This document shows, piece after piece, positions 32,339 to 42,417 of a DNA stretch of 64,000 nt. Both the position numbers and the translations under genes were made by a program. Origin of the DNA: Pseudomonas pisciculturae (lineage in GTDB: Bacteria > Pseudomonadota > Gammaproteobacteria > Pseudomonadales > Pseudomonadaceae); assembly GCF_015461805.1 (NCBI RefSeq), contig NZ_JACVZE010000007.1, positions 124,001-188,000 on the forward strand. Reading direction: 5' to 3'. The notes under the pieces were generated by a model. It was not told the origin of the DNA. It saw nothing but the letters and a program-made list of their open reading frames with translations, and searched no databases. The stretch's first letter is position 1, and each line of letters starts with the position of its first letter.

Positions 32339-34222
32339 TCAGATCCGGAAGCTGCCCACCAATTGTTTCAATCTTGCCGCTTGTTGTTCCAAATCAGAGC
32401 AGGCACGCAGGGTTGATTGCAGGTTTTCCACGCCCTCCTGGTTGAGCGTATTGATCTCGGTAATGTCCATATTGATCGACTCCACCACTGAGGTTTGCTC
32501 TTCAGTGGCCGTGGCGACCGACTGGTTCATGCCGTCGATCTCACCAATGCGCTGAGTCACGCTGTTAAGTCGCTCGCCGGCAAGGTTGGCGATGTCCACG
32601 CTATCAAGGCTGTGGCGCTGGCTTTCACCCATGGTGCTGACCGAGTCCCGGGCGCCAACCTGCAACTCTTCAATCATCTTTTGAACCTGTTGGGCCGATT
32701 CCTGAGTGCGGTGCGCGAGGTTGCGGACTTCATCGGCGACCACCGCAAACCCGCGTCCGGCTTCCCCGGCGCGCGCCGCTTCAATGGCGGCGTTCAGCGC
32801 CAGCAGGTTGGTTTGCTGGGAGATGCTGGTGATCACTTCGAGAATCTGCCCGATATTCACCGTCTTGCTGTTAAGCGCTTCGATATTGCTGCTGGAGGCG
32901 CTGATCATCGCTGACAGTTGGTTCATCGCCTTGATATTGCGCTCCACCACTTGCTGGCCATCTTCGGCCAGATGCCGTGCGTCGCTGGCCTGGTGCGACG
33001 CCTGTGCCGCATTGCGGGCGATTTCCTGGGCGGCGGCGCCCAATTCGTTGATGGCAGCGGCGACGCTGTTGGTGCGGTTGGCCTGCTCGTCGGAGTTAAC
33101 CATCGACGAGTTGGACGCGCTGACCACCCGCAGTGCCACTTCATTGACTTGCTGGGTGGCTGAGGACACTTCGCGAATCGATGTGTGAATCCGCTCCACA
33201 AAGCGGTTGAATGCATTACCCAACGTACCGAACTCATCGTGATTCTGGATGGTAAGGCGGCGGGTCAGGTCGCCCTCGCCGTCGGCGATGTCCTGCATGG
33301 CGCGGGTCATCAGGTGCAAGGGTTGTAACAGTACGCGGATCAGCATGCCCAGCAGGGCGATGATGATTACCACGGCAATCACCGTAGCGATGACCGCCGA
33401 GGTGCGAAACTCGCTGAGCATGGCGAAGGATTTGTCTTTATCCACCGAAATGCCGAGGTACCAGTTTACCGACGGCAATCCTTTAATCGGGGTAAAGGTC
33501 ACAATGTTGTCTTTGCCGTTGGCCTCGACTTCGCTGAAGGCATTACTGATTTTCGGCGTGTTTTTCGGATACATGTCGGCCAGGGTTTTCATCACCAGGT
33601 CTTTGTTCGGATGCACCAGCACTTTGCCGTCGGCACTGACGAGGAACGCATAGCCTCGGCCGCCGAATTTCAGCGCACCGATGTTATCTACCAGGGTTTG
33701 CAGGCTCAGGTCTCCACCGACCACGCCGATGCTCTGGCCGGCCTTGGTGCTTGGGGTGGCGATGGAAATGATCAATTGGCCGGTGGCAGCATCAATGTAG
33801 GGCTCGGTGAGGGTCGAACCGTTGCTGCTCTGGGCGCCTTTGTACCAGGGGCGCACACGCGGGTCGAAACCGTCCGGCATCTTGGTGTCGGGGCGGATGG
33901 TGAAGGCCCCTGTGCTGTCACCTACGTAGGTCGCCATGAACGAAGATGTAAGCGTTTTCTGTTCCAGCACGCCCGCAGCCGCCTTGGGGTCGGTGGCGAT
34001 GTTCTGCGCGGCGTTCTCTACCAAGGCAATGCGCCCAGTGAGCCAGGTTTGAATGTTGCCGGCAGTGACATCGCCCATTTCATGCAGGTAGCTATTGAGG
34101 TCATCACGGATGGCATTACGTTGCAGGTAGTCGTTGTAGAGGGTAAACAGTGCGAAAGCCGCAATGACGATAAGGGAGGCTGCAAGCAGGATTTTGTGGC
34201 TGAAACGCAGATTTTTATTCAT
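32339..34222 (-). CDS. Methyl-accepting chemotaxis protein, PctA-like amino-acid receptor
   Basis: The 627-residue receptor has a membrane helix at about 10-30, a periplasmic double Cache domain (about 35-275), a second helix near 285, a HAMP domain and a cytoplasmic signalling hairpin with the conserved tip ISQQTNLLALNAAIEAARAG. The Cache domain shows the amino-acid-binding pattern RVRPWY, EPY and GVVGGD; the tyrosine expected five residues before the Arg is Phe. PAO1 has the amino-acid receptors PctA/PctB near purU, which fits. No C-terminal NWETF-like CheR pentapeptide is seen. Ligands are inferred to be amino acids. Confidence 0.88.
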   Translation of the reverse strand: MNKNLRFSHKILLAASLIVIAAFALFTLYNDYLQRNAIRDDLNSYLHEMGDVTAGNIQTWLTGRIALVENAAQNIATDPKAAAGVLEQKTLTSSFMATYVGDSTGAFTIRPDTKMPDGFDPRVRPWYKGAQSSNGSTLTEPYIDAATGQLIISIATPSTKAGQSIGVVGGDLSLQTLVDNIGALKFGGRGYAFLVSADGKVLVHPNKDLVMKTLADMYPKNTPKISNAFSEVEANGKDNIVTFTPIKGLPSVNWYLGISVDKDKSFAMLSEFRTSAVIATVIAVVIIIALLGMLIRVLLQPLHLMTRAMQDIADGEGDLTRRLTIQNHDEFGTLGNAFNRFVERIHTSIREVSSATQQVNEVALRVVSASNSSMVNSDEQANRTNSVAAAINELGAAAQEIARNAAQASHQASDARHLAEDGQQVVERNIKAMNQLSAMISASSSNIEALNSKTVNIGQILEVITSISQQTNLLALNAAIEAARAGEAGRGFAVVADEVRNLAHRTQESAQQVQKMIEELQVGARDSVSTMGESQRHSLDSVDIANLAGERLNSVTQRIGEIDGMNQSVATATEEQTSVVESINMDITEINTLNQEGVENLQSTLRACSDLEQQAARLKQLVGSFRI

Positions 34223-34413
34223 GGCTTGTAGGGTCCGCTAAGGTCTTAATATCAATGCGCGCCCTTGTGGGATGCGCAGAATGGCAGCGTCAAAAAAGGT
34301 GTGATATTTCTTGTGAAAGCTCCTCTGCCTCCTGTAGGAACTATCTGACCTGTTTTTAGACTTCGTGGGTCTCACATCCGTCTATATCGACCTGGCGGCA
34401 CTTAAGATTAACC

Positions 34414-35904
34414 ATGGGTGACAAAATGCCTCACGCCACGCAACTCTTGATCGGCGCAGACCTTGAAGGCCGGCCAATCGCCCAGGCCATGCGCCTTGCC
34501 AACCGCCATGGGCTTATCGCCGGCGCCACCGGTACGGGCAAGACCGTCACCTTGCAGCGCCTGGCCGAAGCCTTCAGTGATGCCGGGGTGGCGGTGTTTG
34601 CCGCTGACATCAAGGGTGACCTTTGTGGTCTCGGCGCCGCCGCCAACCCCCAGGGCAAGGTCGCCGAGCGTATTGCCGGCATGCCGTTCCTGGGTTACAC
34701 AGCCAAGGCTTATCCGGTGACGTTGTGGGATATCCACGGTCAATCCGGTCATCCTTTACGCACGACCATCAGCGAAATGGGCCCGCTGTTGCTCGGCGCT
34801 CTGCTGGAACTCACCGACAGTCAACAGTCGGCGCTCTACGCCACCTTTAAGGTGGCGGACCGTGAAGGTCTGTTGCTGCTGGACCTCAAGGACCTCAAGG
34901 CACTGCTTAATCACCTGCGTTATCACCCGGAACTGTTGGGCGACGATGCCGCGCTGATGACCACCGGCTCCAGCCAGGCGCTGTTGCGACGCCTCGCTGT
35001 TCTGGAGCAGCAGGGCGCCGAAGCCTTGTTTGGCGAGCCAGCGCTGCAGCTCGAAGATATCTTGCAGCCGGCCAGTGACGGTCGTGGGCGCATCCATTTG
35101 CTGGACGCCAGCCGGCTGGTGCACGAGGCGCCGAAGGTCTATGCGACGTTCCTGCTGTGGCTGCTGGCAGAATTATTCGAGCAGCTGCCGGAGCGCGGCG
35201 ATGCGGAAAAACCGCTGCTGGCGCTGTTTTTCGATGAGGCACATTTGCTGTTCGCCGATACGCCCAAGGCGTTGCAGGAACGTCTTGAGCAGGTGGTGCG
35301 GCTGATCCGCTCCAAAGGGGTCGGGGTGTACTTTGTTACGCAGTCGCCCGGCGACCTGCCGGATAGCGTGCTGGCCCAACTGGGGCTGCGCATCCAGCAT
35401 GGCCTGCGGGCTTTCACCACCAAAGAGCAAAAGTCGCTGCGGGCGGTGGCGGACGGTTTTCGGCCAAACCCGGCCTTTGATGCCTTGTCGGTGCTGACGG
35501 AGCTGGGCACGGGTGAGGCGTTGGTAGGTACGTTGCAGGAAAAAGGCACGCCGGAAGTCGTCCAGCGGGTATTGGTCGCGCCTCCGCAATCGCGGATCGG
35601 GCCGCTCAGCGAGGCAGAACGTGCGGCGCTGATCGCCAGTTCGCCCTTGCAAGGGCGCTACGACAAGCCAATCGATCGGGAGTCTGCCTATGAAGTGCTG
35701 ATGGCGCGCAAGGAGCTGGGCCCGGCCGAAGACGCTGCGCCCGCAGCGGGCGAACCGAGCTTTACCGACAAGGCCGGTGCATTCCTGGGGACTACGGCGG
35801 GCAAGGCGCTCAAGTCAGCGATGCAGCAAGCGGCCAATCAAATGGGGCGTCAGCTGGTGCGGGGGCTGTTGGGGTCGTTACTGGGCGGTAGTAAACGTAA
35901 ATAA
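34414..35904 (+). CDS. HerA/FtsK-like ATPase (DUF853, YjgR-like)
   Basis: The 496-residue protein has Walker A GATGTGKTVTLQRL near residue 37, Walker B LLALFFDEAHLLF near 275 and a sensor region GVYFVTQSPGDLPDSVL, typical of the HerA-like P-loop branch. The family is known as DUF853 or YjgR; the molecular role is not established. A low-complexity Ala/Gly-rich tail with GTTAGKALKSAMQQAANQM ends the protein. No NurA-like nuclease is adjacent, unlike archaeal HerA. Start is ATG 34414; ATG 34426 is possible. Cytoplasmic. Confidence 0.85.
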   Translation: MGDKMPHATQLLIGADLEGRPIAQAMRLANRHGLIAGATGTGKTVTLQRLAEAFSDAGVAVFAADIKGDLCGLGAAANPQGKVAERIAGMPFLGYTAKAYPVTLWDIHGQSGHPLRTTISEMGPLLLGALLELTDSQQSALYATFKVADREGLLLLDLKDLKALLNHLRYHPELLGDDAALMTTGSSQALLRRLAVLEQQGAEALFGEPALQLEDILQPASDGRGRIHLLDASRLVHEAPKVYATFLLWLLAELFEQLPERGDAEKPLLALFFDEAHLLFADTPKALQERLEQVVRLIRSKGVGVYFVTQSPGDLPDSVLAQLGLRIQHGLRAFTTKEQKSLRAVADGFRPNPAFDALSVLTELGTGEALVGTLQEKGTPEVVQRVLVAPPQSRIGPLSEAERAALIASSPLQGRYDKPIDRESAYEVLMARKELGPAEDAAPAAGEPSFTDKAGAFLGTTAGKALKSAMQQAANQMGRQLVRGLLGSLLGGSKRK

Positions 35905-35908
35905 GAGG

Positions 35909-36364
35909 TCATGCCTTGGGCTTGGCGTGGGCGGCCAGTCGCTCAAGCGCCGCGCGCAAGCCCGGGTCGCTGATGCCGTCGGCCGTTGCTTGAATGGTTT
36001 CGGCGGCATTTTCCGACAGATCCAGGGTGTGCCCCACCACGCCTTGCTGGACGGTAGGTGGCTGCACCTTGAACTGAATGCGCATCAGGCTGGCGAACTC
36101 GTCAAATGCCATCAATTGCCGCTGGAGGCGTTTTTGCTGGTACCGCAGCCGGGTCGCCCAATGGCCATCGGTGACAATTAATAGCAAATTACCTTCACGC
36201 CATGACGCCACATGACAATGTTCACGTGCCGCCGGTTGCAGTTGGCTTTCGACCAGGCGTTGCAGATGGCCCAAGCGTTGCGCATGGCCAAAGATGGCTT
36301 TCAACGGCTTGGCTTCGCGAAGCAACACGCTGGGCGCGCGGGCTGTAAGAGGGCGAAACGCCAT
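35909..36364 (-). CDS. dciA: DciA-family (DUF721) protein
   Basis: The 151-residue protein matches DciA, the ancestral loader or operator of the replicative helicase DnaB in bacteria lacking DnaC. The domain pattern VESQLQPAAREHCHVASWREGNLLLIVTDGHWATRLRYQQKRL-like (about 38-90) with the conserved W-T-R region is visible. ATG 36364 (MAFRPLTARA) begins the conserved protein; the ATG at 36433 would add an unlikely Cys-rich leader. It is divergent from secA, the common Pseudomonas order. The C-terminal third is helical and less conserved. Confidence 0.85.
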   Translation of the reverse strand: MAFRPLTARAPSVLLREAKPLKAIFGHAQRLGHLQRLVESQLQPAAREHCHVASWREGNLLLIVTDGHWATRLRYQQKRLQRQLMAFDEFASLMRIQFKVQPPTVQQGVVGHTLDLSENAAETIQATADGISDPGLRAALERLAAHAKPKA

Positions 36365-36669
36365 GATCGGACACCTTAAGTAACAGAGCGGCCATCTTAG
36401 CAGAAAGCACCTGCACGCCCCCTGGCAATGCATCGGAGGGGCAAAGTCTGTGAAATCAATAGGTAACTTCTACGCTCCATGGGTTGAAGTTCCAGCAAAA
36501 GCCCTTATTTTAAACAAGCCCTCTCACAGCACCATGCCAGCATCGGGGAACAACGCCACTTTCCTCACCCACGATTCCGGGTAGAATGCGCGTTCGCATG
36601 CGGCCGTGAGGGCTGCTCGGGCCACTCACGGTGCGCCCTCCATCCCTATGTGTGGAAGAACCTGCCGAT
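36365..36669. other. Divergent promoter region of dciA and secA
   Basis: The 305-base gap holds a possible secA -10 hexamer TAGAAT at 36582-36587 with a weak -35, and a hairpin at 36604-36631 listed separately. No gene of the SecM type, used in E. coli to regulate secA, is visible. Confidence 0.5.
36604..36631 (+). promoter_or_regulatory. Leader hairpin upstream of secA
   Basis: CCGTGAG-GGC pairs with GCC-A-CTCACGG, a 10-base-pair stem with one bulged A and a seven-base loop. It would form in the 5' leader about 40 bases before the secA ATG. No U-run follows, so it is not a classical terminator. Confidence 0.5.
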
Positions 36670-39405
<2,736 letters not shown>

Positions 39406-39433
39406 GATTTTGCCCTGACGCTGCAACACCCTG

Positions 39434-39467
39434 CGCCGCGACCGGCCTCTGCCGTCGCGGCGTTTTG
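39434..39467 (+). terminator. Intrinsic terminator of secA
   Basis: CGCCGCGAC pairs exactly with GTCGCGGCG around an 11-base loop, followed by TTTTGCC. Confidence 0.82.
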
Positions 39468-39528
39468 CCATTAACTTCACCGTCGATCACGACGGCACAG
39501 ACACCCCTAATTTTTGAGGAGCGCATTC

Positions 39529-40746
39529 ATGGCTGTTGGTCTTGGTCCTTTGCCCACATTGCACCCGGTTGCCGGTTTTGAACTCGGTATCGCTTCTGCC
39601 GGCATCAAGCGCCCTGGGCGCAAAGATGTGGTGGTAATGCGCTGTGCCGAAGGCTCGACTGTCGCCGGTGTATTCACCCTCAACGCCTTTTGCGCTGCGC
39701 CGGTGATCCTGGCCAAACAACGCGTGGCTGGCACCATCCGCTACCTGCTCACCAACACTGGCAATGCCAACGCCGGCACCGGCGAGCCAGGCTTGGTGGC
39801 GGCTGCGCGCACTTGCGCCAAGCTGGCCCAACTCACTGGTGTAGATGCCAGCCAGGTGCTGCCGTACTCCACCGGCGTGATCGGTGAGCCGCTGCCTGTC
39901 GAAAAAATCGAAGGCGCACTGCAAGCCGCGTTGGATGACCTGTCTGTGGATAACTGGGCCGCCGCTGCCACCGGCATCATGACCACTGACACCCTGCCAA
40001 AAGGTGCGAGCCGCCAGTTTGTGCACGAAGGCGTGACCGTCACCGTGACCGGTATCAGCAAGGGCGCGGGCATGATCCGCCCGAACATGGCCACCATGCT
40101 CGGCTACATCGCCACCGACGCCAAAGTTTCCCGCGACGTGCTGCACAGCCTGATCCTGGACGGCGCTAACAAGTCATTCAACCGCATCACCATCGACGGT
40201 GACACCTCGACCAACGACTGCTGCATGCTGATCGCTACCGGCCAGGCCGACTTGCCGGAAATCACCTCTGCCAGCGGCCCGCTGTTCGCGGCGTTGAAGC
40301 AGGCGGTATTCGAAGTGTGCATGGAAGTGGCCCAGGCCATCGTGCGCGATGGCGAAGGCGCGACCAAGTTCGTTACTGTTGAAGTCAATGGCGGCGGCAA
40401 TCACCAGGAATGCCTGGACGTGGGCTACACCGTTGCCCACTCGCCGCTGATCAAGACGGCGCTGTTTGCCTCCGACCCGAACTGGGGCCGTATTCTCGCC
40501 GCCGTTGGCCGTGCCGGCGTGCCGGACCTGGACGTGAGCAAGATCGACGTGTTCCTCGGCGACGTGTGCATCGCCAGCCGTGGCGCCCGCGCAGAGACCT
40601 ACACCGAAGCCCAGGGCTCGGCAGTGATGCAGCAGGAAGAAATCACCATCCGTATCGAACTGGGTCGCGGTGAGTGCAGCGAAACCATCTGGACCACTGA
40701 CCTGTCCCACGAGTACGTGAAGATCAACGCGGAATATCGTACCTGA
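39529..40746 (+). CDS. argJ: Glutamate N-acetyltransferase / amino-acid acetyltransferase
   Basis: The 405-residue enzyme recycles the acetyl group from N-acetylornithine to glutamate in cyclic arginine synthesis and may also start the pathway from acetyl-CoA. The self-cleavage site is visible in IRPNMATMLGYIATDA, where the Thr becomes the new N-terminal nucleophile. ATG 39529 (MAVGLGPLPTLHPV) has TGAGGAG in front. A Nudix gene follows after 20 bases, probably in one operon, as in P. aeruginosa. Confidence 0.96.
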   Translation: MAVGLGPLPTLHPVAGFELGIASAGIKRPGRKDVVVMRCAEGSTVAGVFTLNAFCAAPVILAKQRVAGTIRYLLTNTGNANAGTGEPGLVAAARTCAKLAQLTGVDASQVLPYSTGVIGEPLPVEKIEGALQAALDDLSVDNWAAAATGIMTTDTLPKGASRQFVHEGVTVTVTGISKGAGMIRPNMATMLGYIATDAKVSRDVLHSLILDGANKSFNRITIDGDTSTNDCCMLIATGQADLPEITSASGPLFAALKQAVFEVCMEVAQAIVRDGEGATKFVTVEVNGGGNHQECLDVGYTVAHSPLIKTALFASDPNWGRILAAVGRAGVPDLDVSKIDVFLGDVCIASRGARAETYTEAQGSAVMQQEEITIRIELGRGECSETIWTTDLSHEYVKINAEYRT

Positions 40747-40766
40747 TTGCCAAGAGGATAAGCGCG

Positions 40767-41711
40767 GTGAAACGAGTGCATGTAGCAGCAGCGGTGATCC
40801 GCGGTGTCGACGGCAGGATCCTGCTGGCGCGCCGCGCTGACACTCAGCATCAGGGCGGCCTCTGGGAGTTTCCCGGTGGCAAGGTGGAGGCCGATGAGTC
40901 GGTCGCCACCGCGCTGTCCCGCGAATTGCAGGAAGAGCTGGGCATCCAGGTCACCACGGCGCGGCCGCTGATCAAGGTGCAACATGACTACCCCGAAAAA
41001 CAGGTGTTGCTGGATGTTTGGGAGGTATCGGCTTTTACCGGCGAACCCCATGGCGCCGAAGGGCAGCCGTTGGAATGGGTGGCGCCTCGGGATCTTCCCA
41101 ATTACGAGTTCCCGGCGGCCAATGCACCGATCGTTGCTGCTGCGCGCCTGCCGGCTGAGTACTTGATCACGCCGGGTGAGCTTGAAACACCGACATTGTT
41201 GCGTGGTATCCAGAAAGCTATCGCCGGTGGCATCAAGCTGATTCAACTGCGTGCGCCCAATGGCTACGACCCCAAATACCGTGACCTTGCGGTAGATGCG
41301 GTGGGCCTGTGTGCGGGTAAGGCGCAGTTGATGCTCAAGGGGCCGTTTGAGTGGCTGGGGGATTTTCCTTCGGCCGGTTGGCACATGACCTCGGCGCAAT
41401 TGCGCAAATATGCGAGCAAGGGTCGGCCATTGCCTAAAGACCGCTGGCTGGCGGCGTCTTGCCACAATGCTGAGGAACTGGCGCTGGCAGAGTTGATGGA
41501 TGTGGACTTTGTCACGCTGTCGCCGGTGCAACCGACCCAGACACACCCCGATGCTCAGCCGTTGGGCTGGGAGCAGGCGGGGGAGTTGATCCGTGGCTTT
41601 AGCAAGCCGGTTTTTCTGCTGGGTGGGGTTGGGCCTGCTGAGCGGGAGAGGGCTTGGGAAGTCGGGGCCCAGGGCGTTGCTGGGATTCGGGCGTTTTGGC
41701 CTGAGGTTTGA
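40767..41711 (+). CDS. Nudix hydrolase fused to a thiamine-phosphate-synthase-like domain
   Basis: The 314-residue protein joins two domains. Residues about 1-130 are a MutT-type Nudix hydrolase with the complete box GGKVEADESVATALSRELQEELGI (GX5EX7REUXEEXGU). Residues about 135-314 resemble the ThiE/TenI barrel (LITPGELETP, GIKLIQLRAPNGYDPKYR, FVTLSPVQPTQTHPDA, FLLGGV), but some ThiE substrate residues look altered. Members of this fusion family are annotated MutT-like and may sanitise 8-oxo-dGTP. GTG 40767 has AAGAGG before it. It follows argJ closely. Confidence 0.9.
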   Translation: MKRVHVAAAVIRGVDGRILLARRADTQHQGGLWEFPGGKVEADESVATALSRELQEELGIQVTTARPLIKVQHDYPEKQVLLDVWEVSAFTGEPHGAEGQPLEWVAPRDLPNYEFPAANAPIVAAARLPAEYLITPGELETPTLLRGIQKAIAGGIKLIQLRAPNGYDPKYRDLAVDAVGLCAGKAQLMLKGPFEWLGDFPSAGWHMTSAQLRKYASKGRPLPKDRWLAASCHNAEELALAELMDVDFVTLSPVQPTQTHPDAQPLGWEQAGELIRGFSKPVFLLGGVGPAERERAWEVGAQGVAGIRAFWPEV

Positions 41712-41730
41712 TGGTGTTTTGACGGGCCTC

Positions 41731-41812
41731 TTCGCGAGCAAGCCCGCTCCCACAGTTGACCGAGTTCTACCTTTGAAATGCGGTCGAATGTGGGAGCGGG
41801 CTTGCTCGCGAA
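41731..41812. repeat. REPIN
   Basis: TTCGCGAGCAAGCCCGCTCC... on the left and GGAGCGGGCTTGCTCGCGAA on the right are inverted copies of the commonest REP form. It sits between the converging Nudix and PduO-type genes. Confidence 0.88.
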
Positions 41813-41836
41813 GGCGTCAGATCAGACGCTGAATTA

Positions 41837-42415
41837 TCAATGGGGTTTTGCAGCCGCCTGCCACAACACCTCTGCAACACCTTGGCGCTTGGCAATCACC
41901 CGCGCCGCCACAAACAACACATCCGACAACCGATTGATATACGCCAACCCCACGCCTTCCAACGGCTCGATTGCATTCAACTGCTGACACCGCCGCTCCG
42001 CACTGCGCGCCAGGCTGCGGCATACATGGGCCTGGGCGATCAACGCCGAGCCACCGGGCAGGATGAAGTTCTCCAGCGGGCCTACTTCTTCGTTCCAGCG
42101 ATCAATCGCCGCTTCCAGGCGGTCCACTTCGGCTGCATTCAGCGCTTTGTATACCGGCATCGCCAGTTCGCCACCGAGGTCAAAGAGGCGATGCTGGCAA
42201 GGTGTGAGCACCTCAATCACGTCCTTTAACTCCGGGTGCTTGCCGCTCTGTTCTTCCAGGTTGGCCAACAACAACCCCAGCTGGCTGTTGAGCGTATCCA
42301 CCTCACCGATGGCCTCCACCCGCGGGTGGTCCTTGGGCACACGGCGGCCGTCACCGAGGCCGGTTTCACCTTTGTCGCCGGTGCGGGTGTAGATCTTCGA
42401 CAGGCGAAAGCCCAT
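41837..42415 (-). CDS. Cob(I)alamin adenosyltransferase, PduO type
   Basis: The 192-residue enzyme transfers adenosyl from ATP to cob(I)alamin, giving coenzyme B12. The N-terminal KIYTRTGDKGETGLGDGRRV is the ATP-binding signature, and FILPGGSALIAQAHVCRSLARSAERR is the conserved helix with the ATP/cobalamin residues. The fold is a five-helix trimer. I chose ATG 42415, for GGAG lies eight bases before it; ATG 42421 (ATGA overlap with the upstream kinase gene) is the alternative. Either way translation appears coupled to the sensor kinase, a curious pairing. Confidence 0.93.
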   Translation of the reverse strand: MGFRLSKIYTRTGDKGETGLGDGRRVPKDHPRVEAIGEVDTLNSQLGLLLANLEEQSGKHPELKDVIEVLTPCQHRLFDLGGELAMPVYKALNAAEVDRLEAAIDRWNEEVGPLENFILPGGSALIAQAHVCRSLARSAERRCQQLNAIEPLEGVGLAYINRLSDVLFVAARVIAKRQGVAEVLWQAAAKPH

Positions 42416-42417
42416 GG

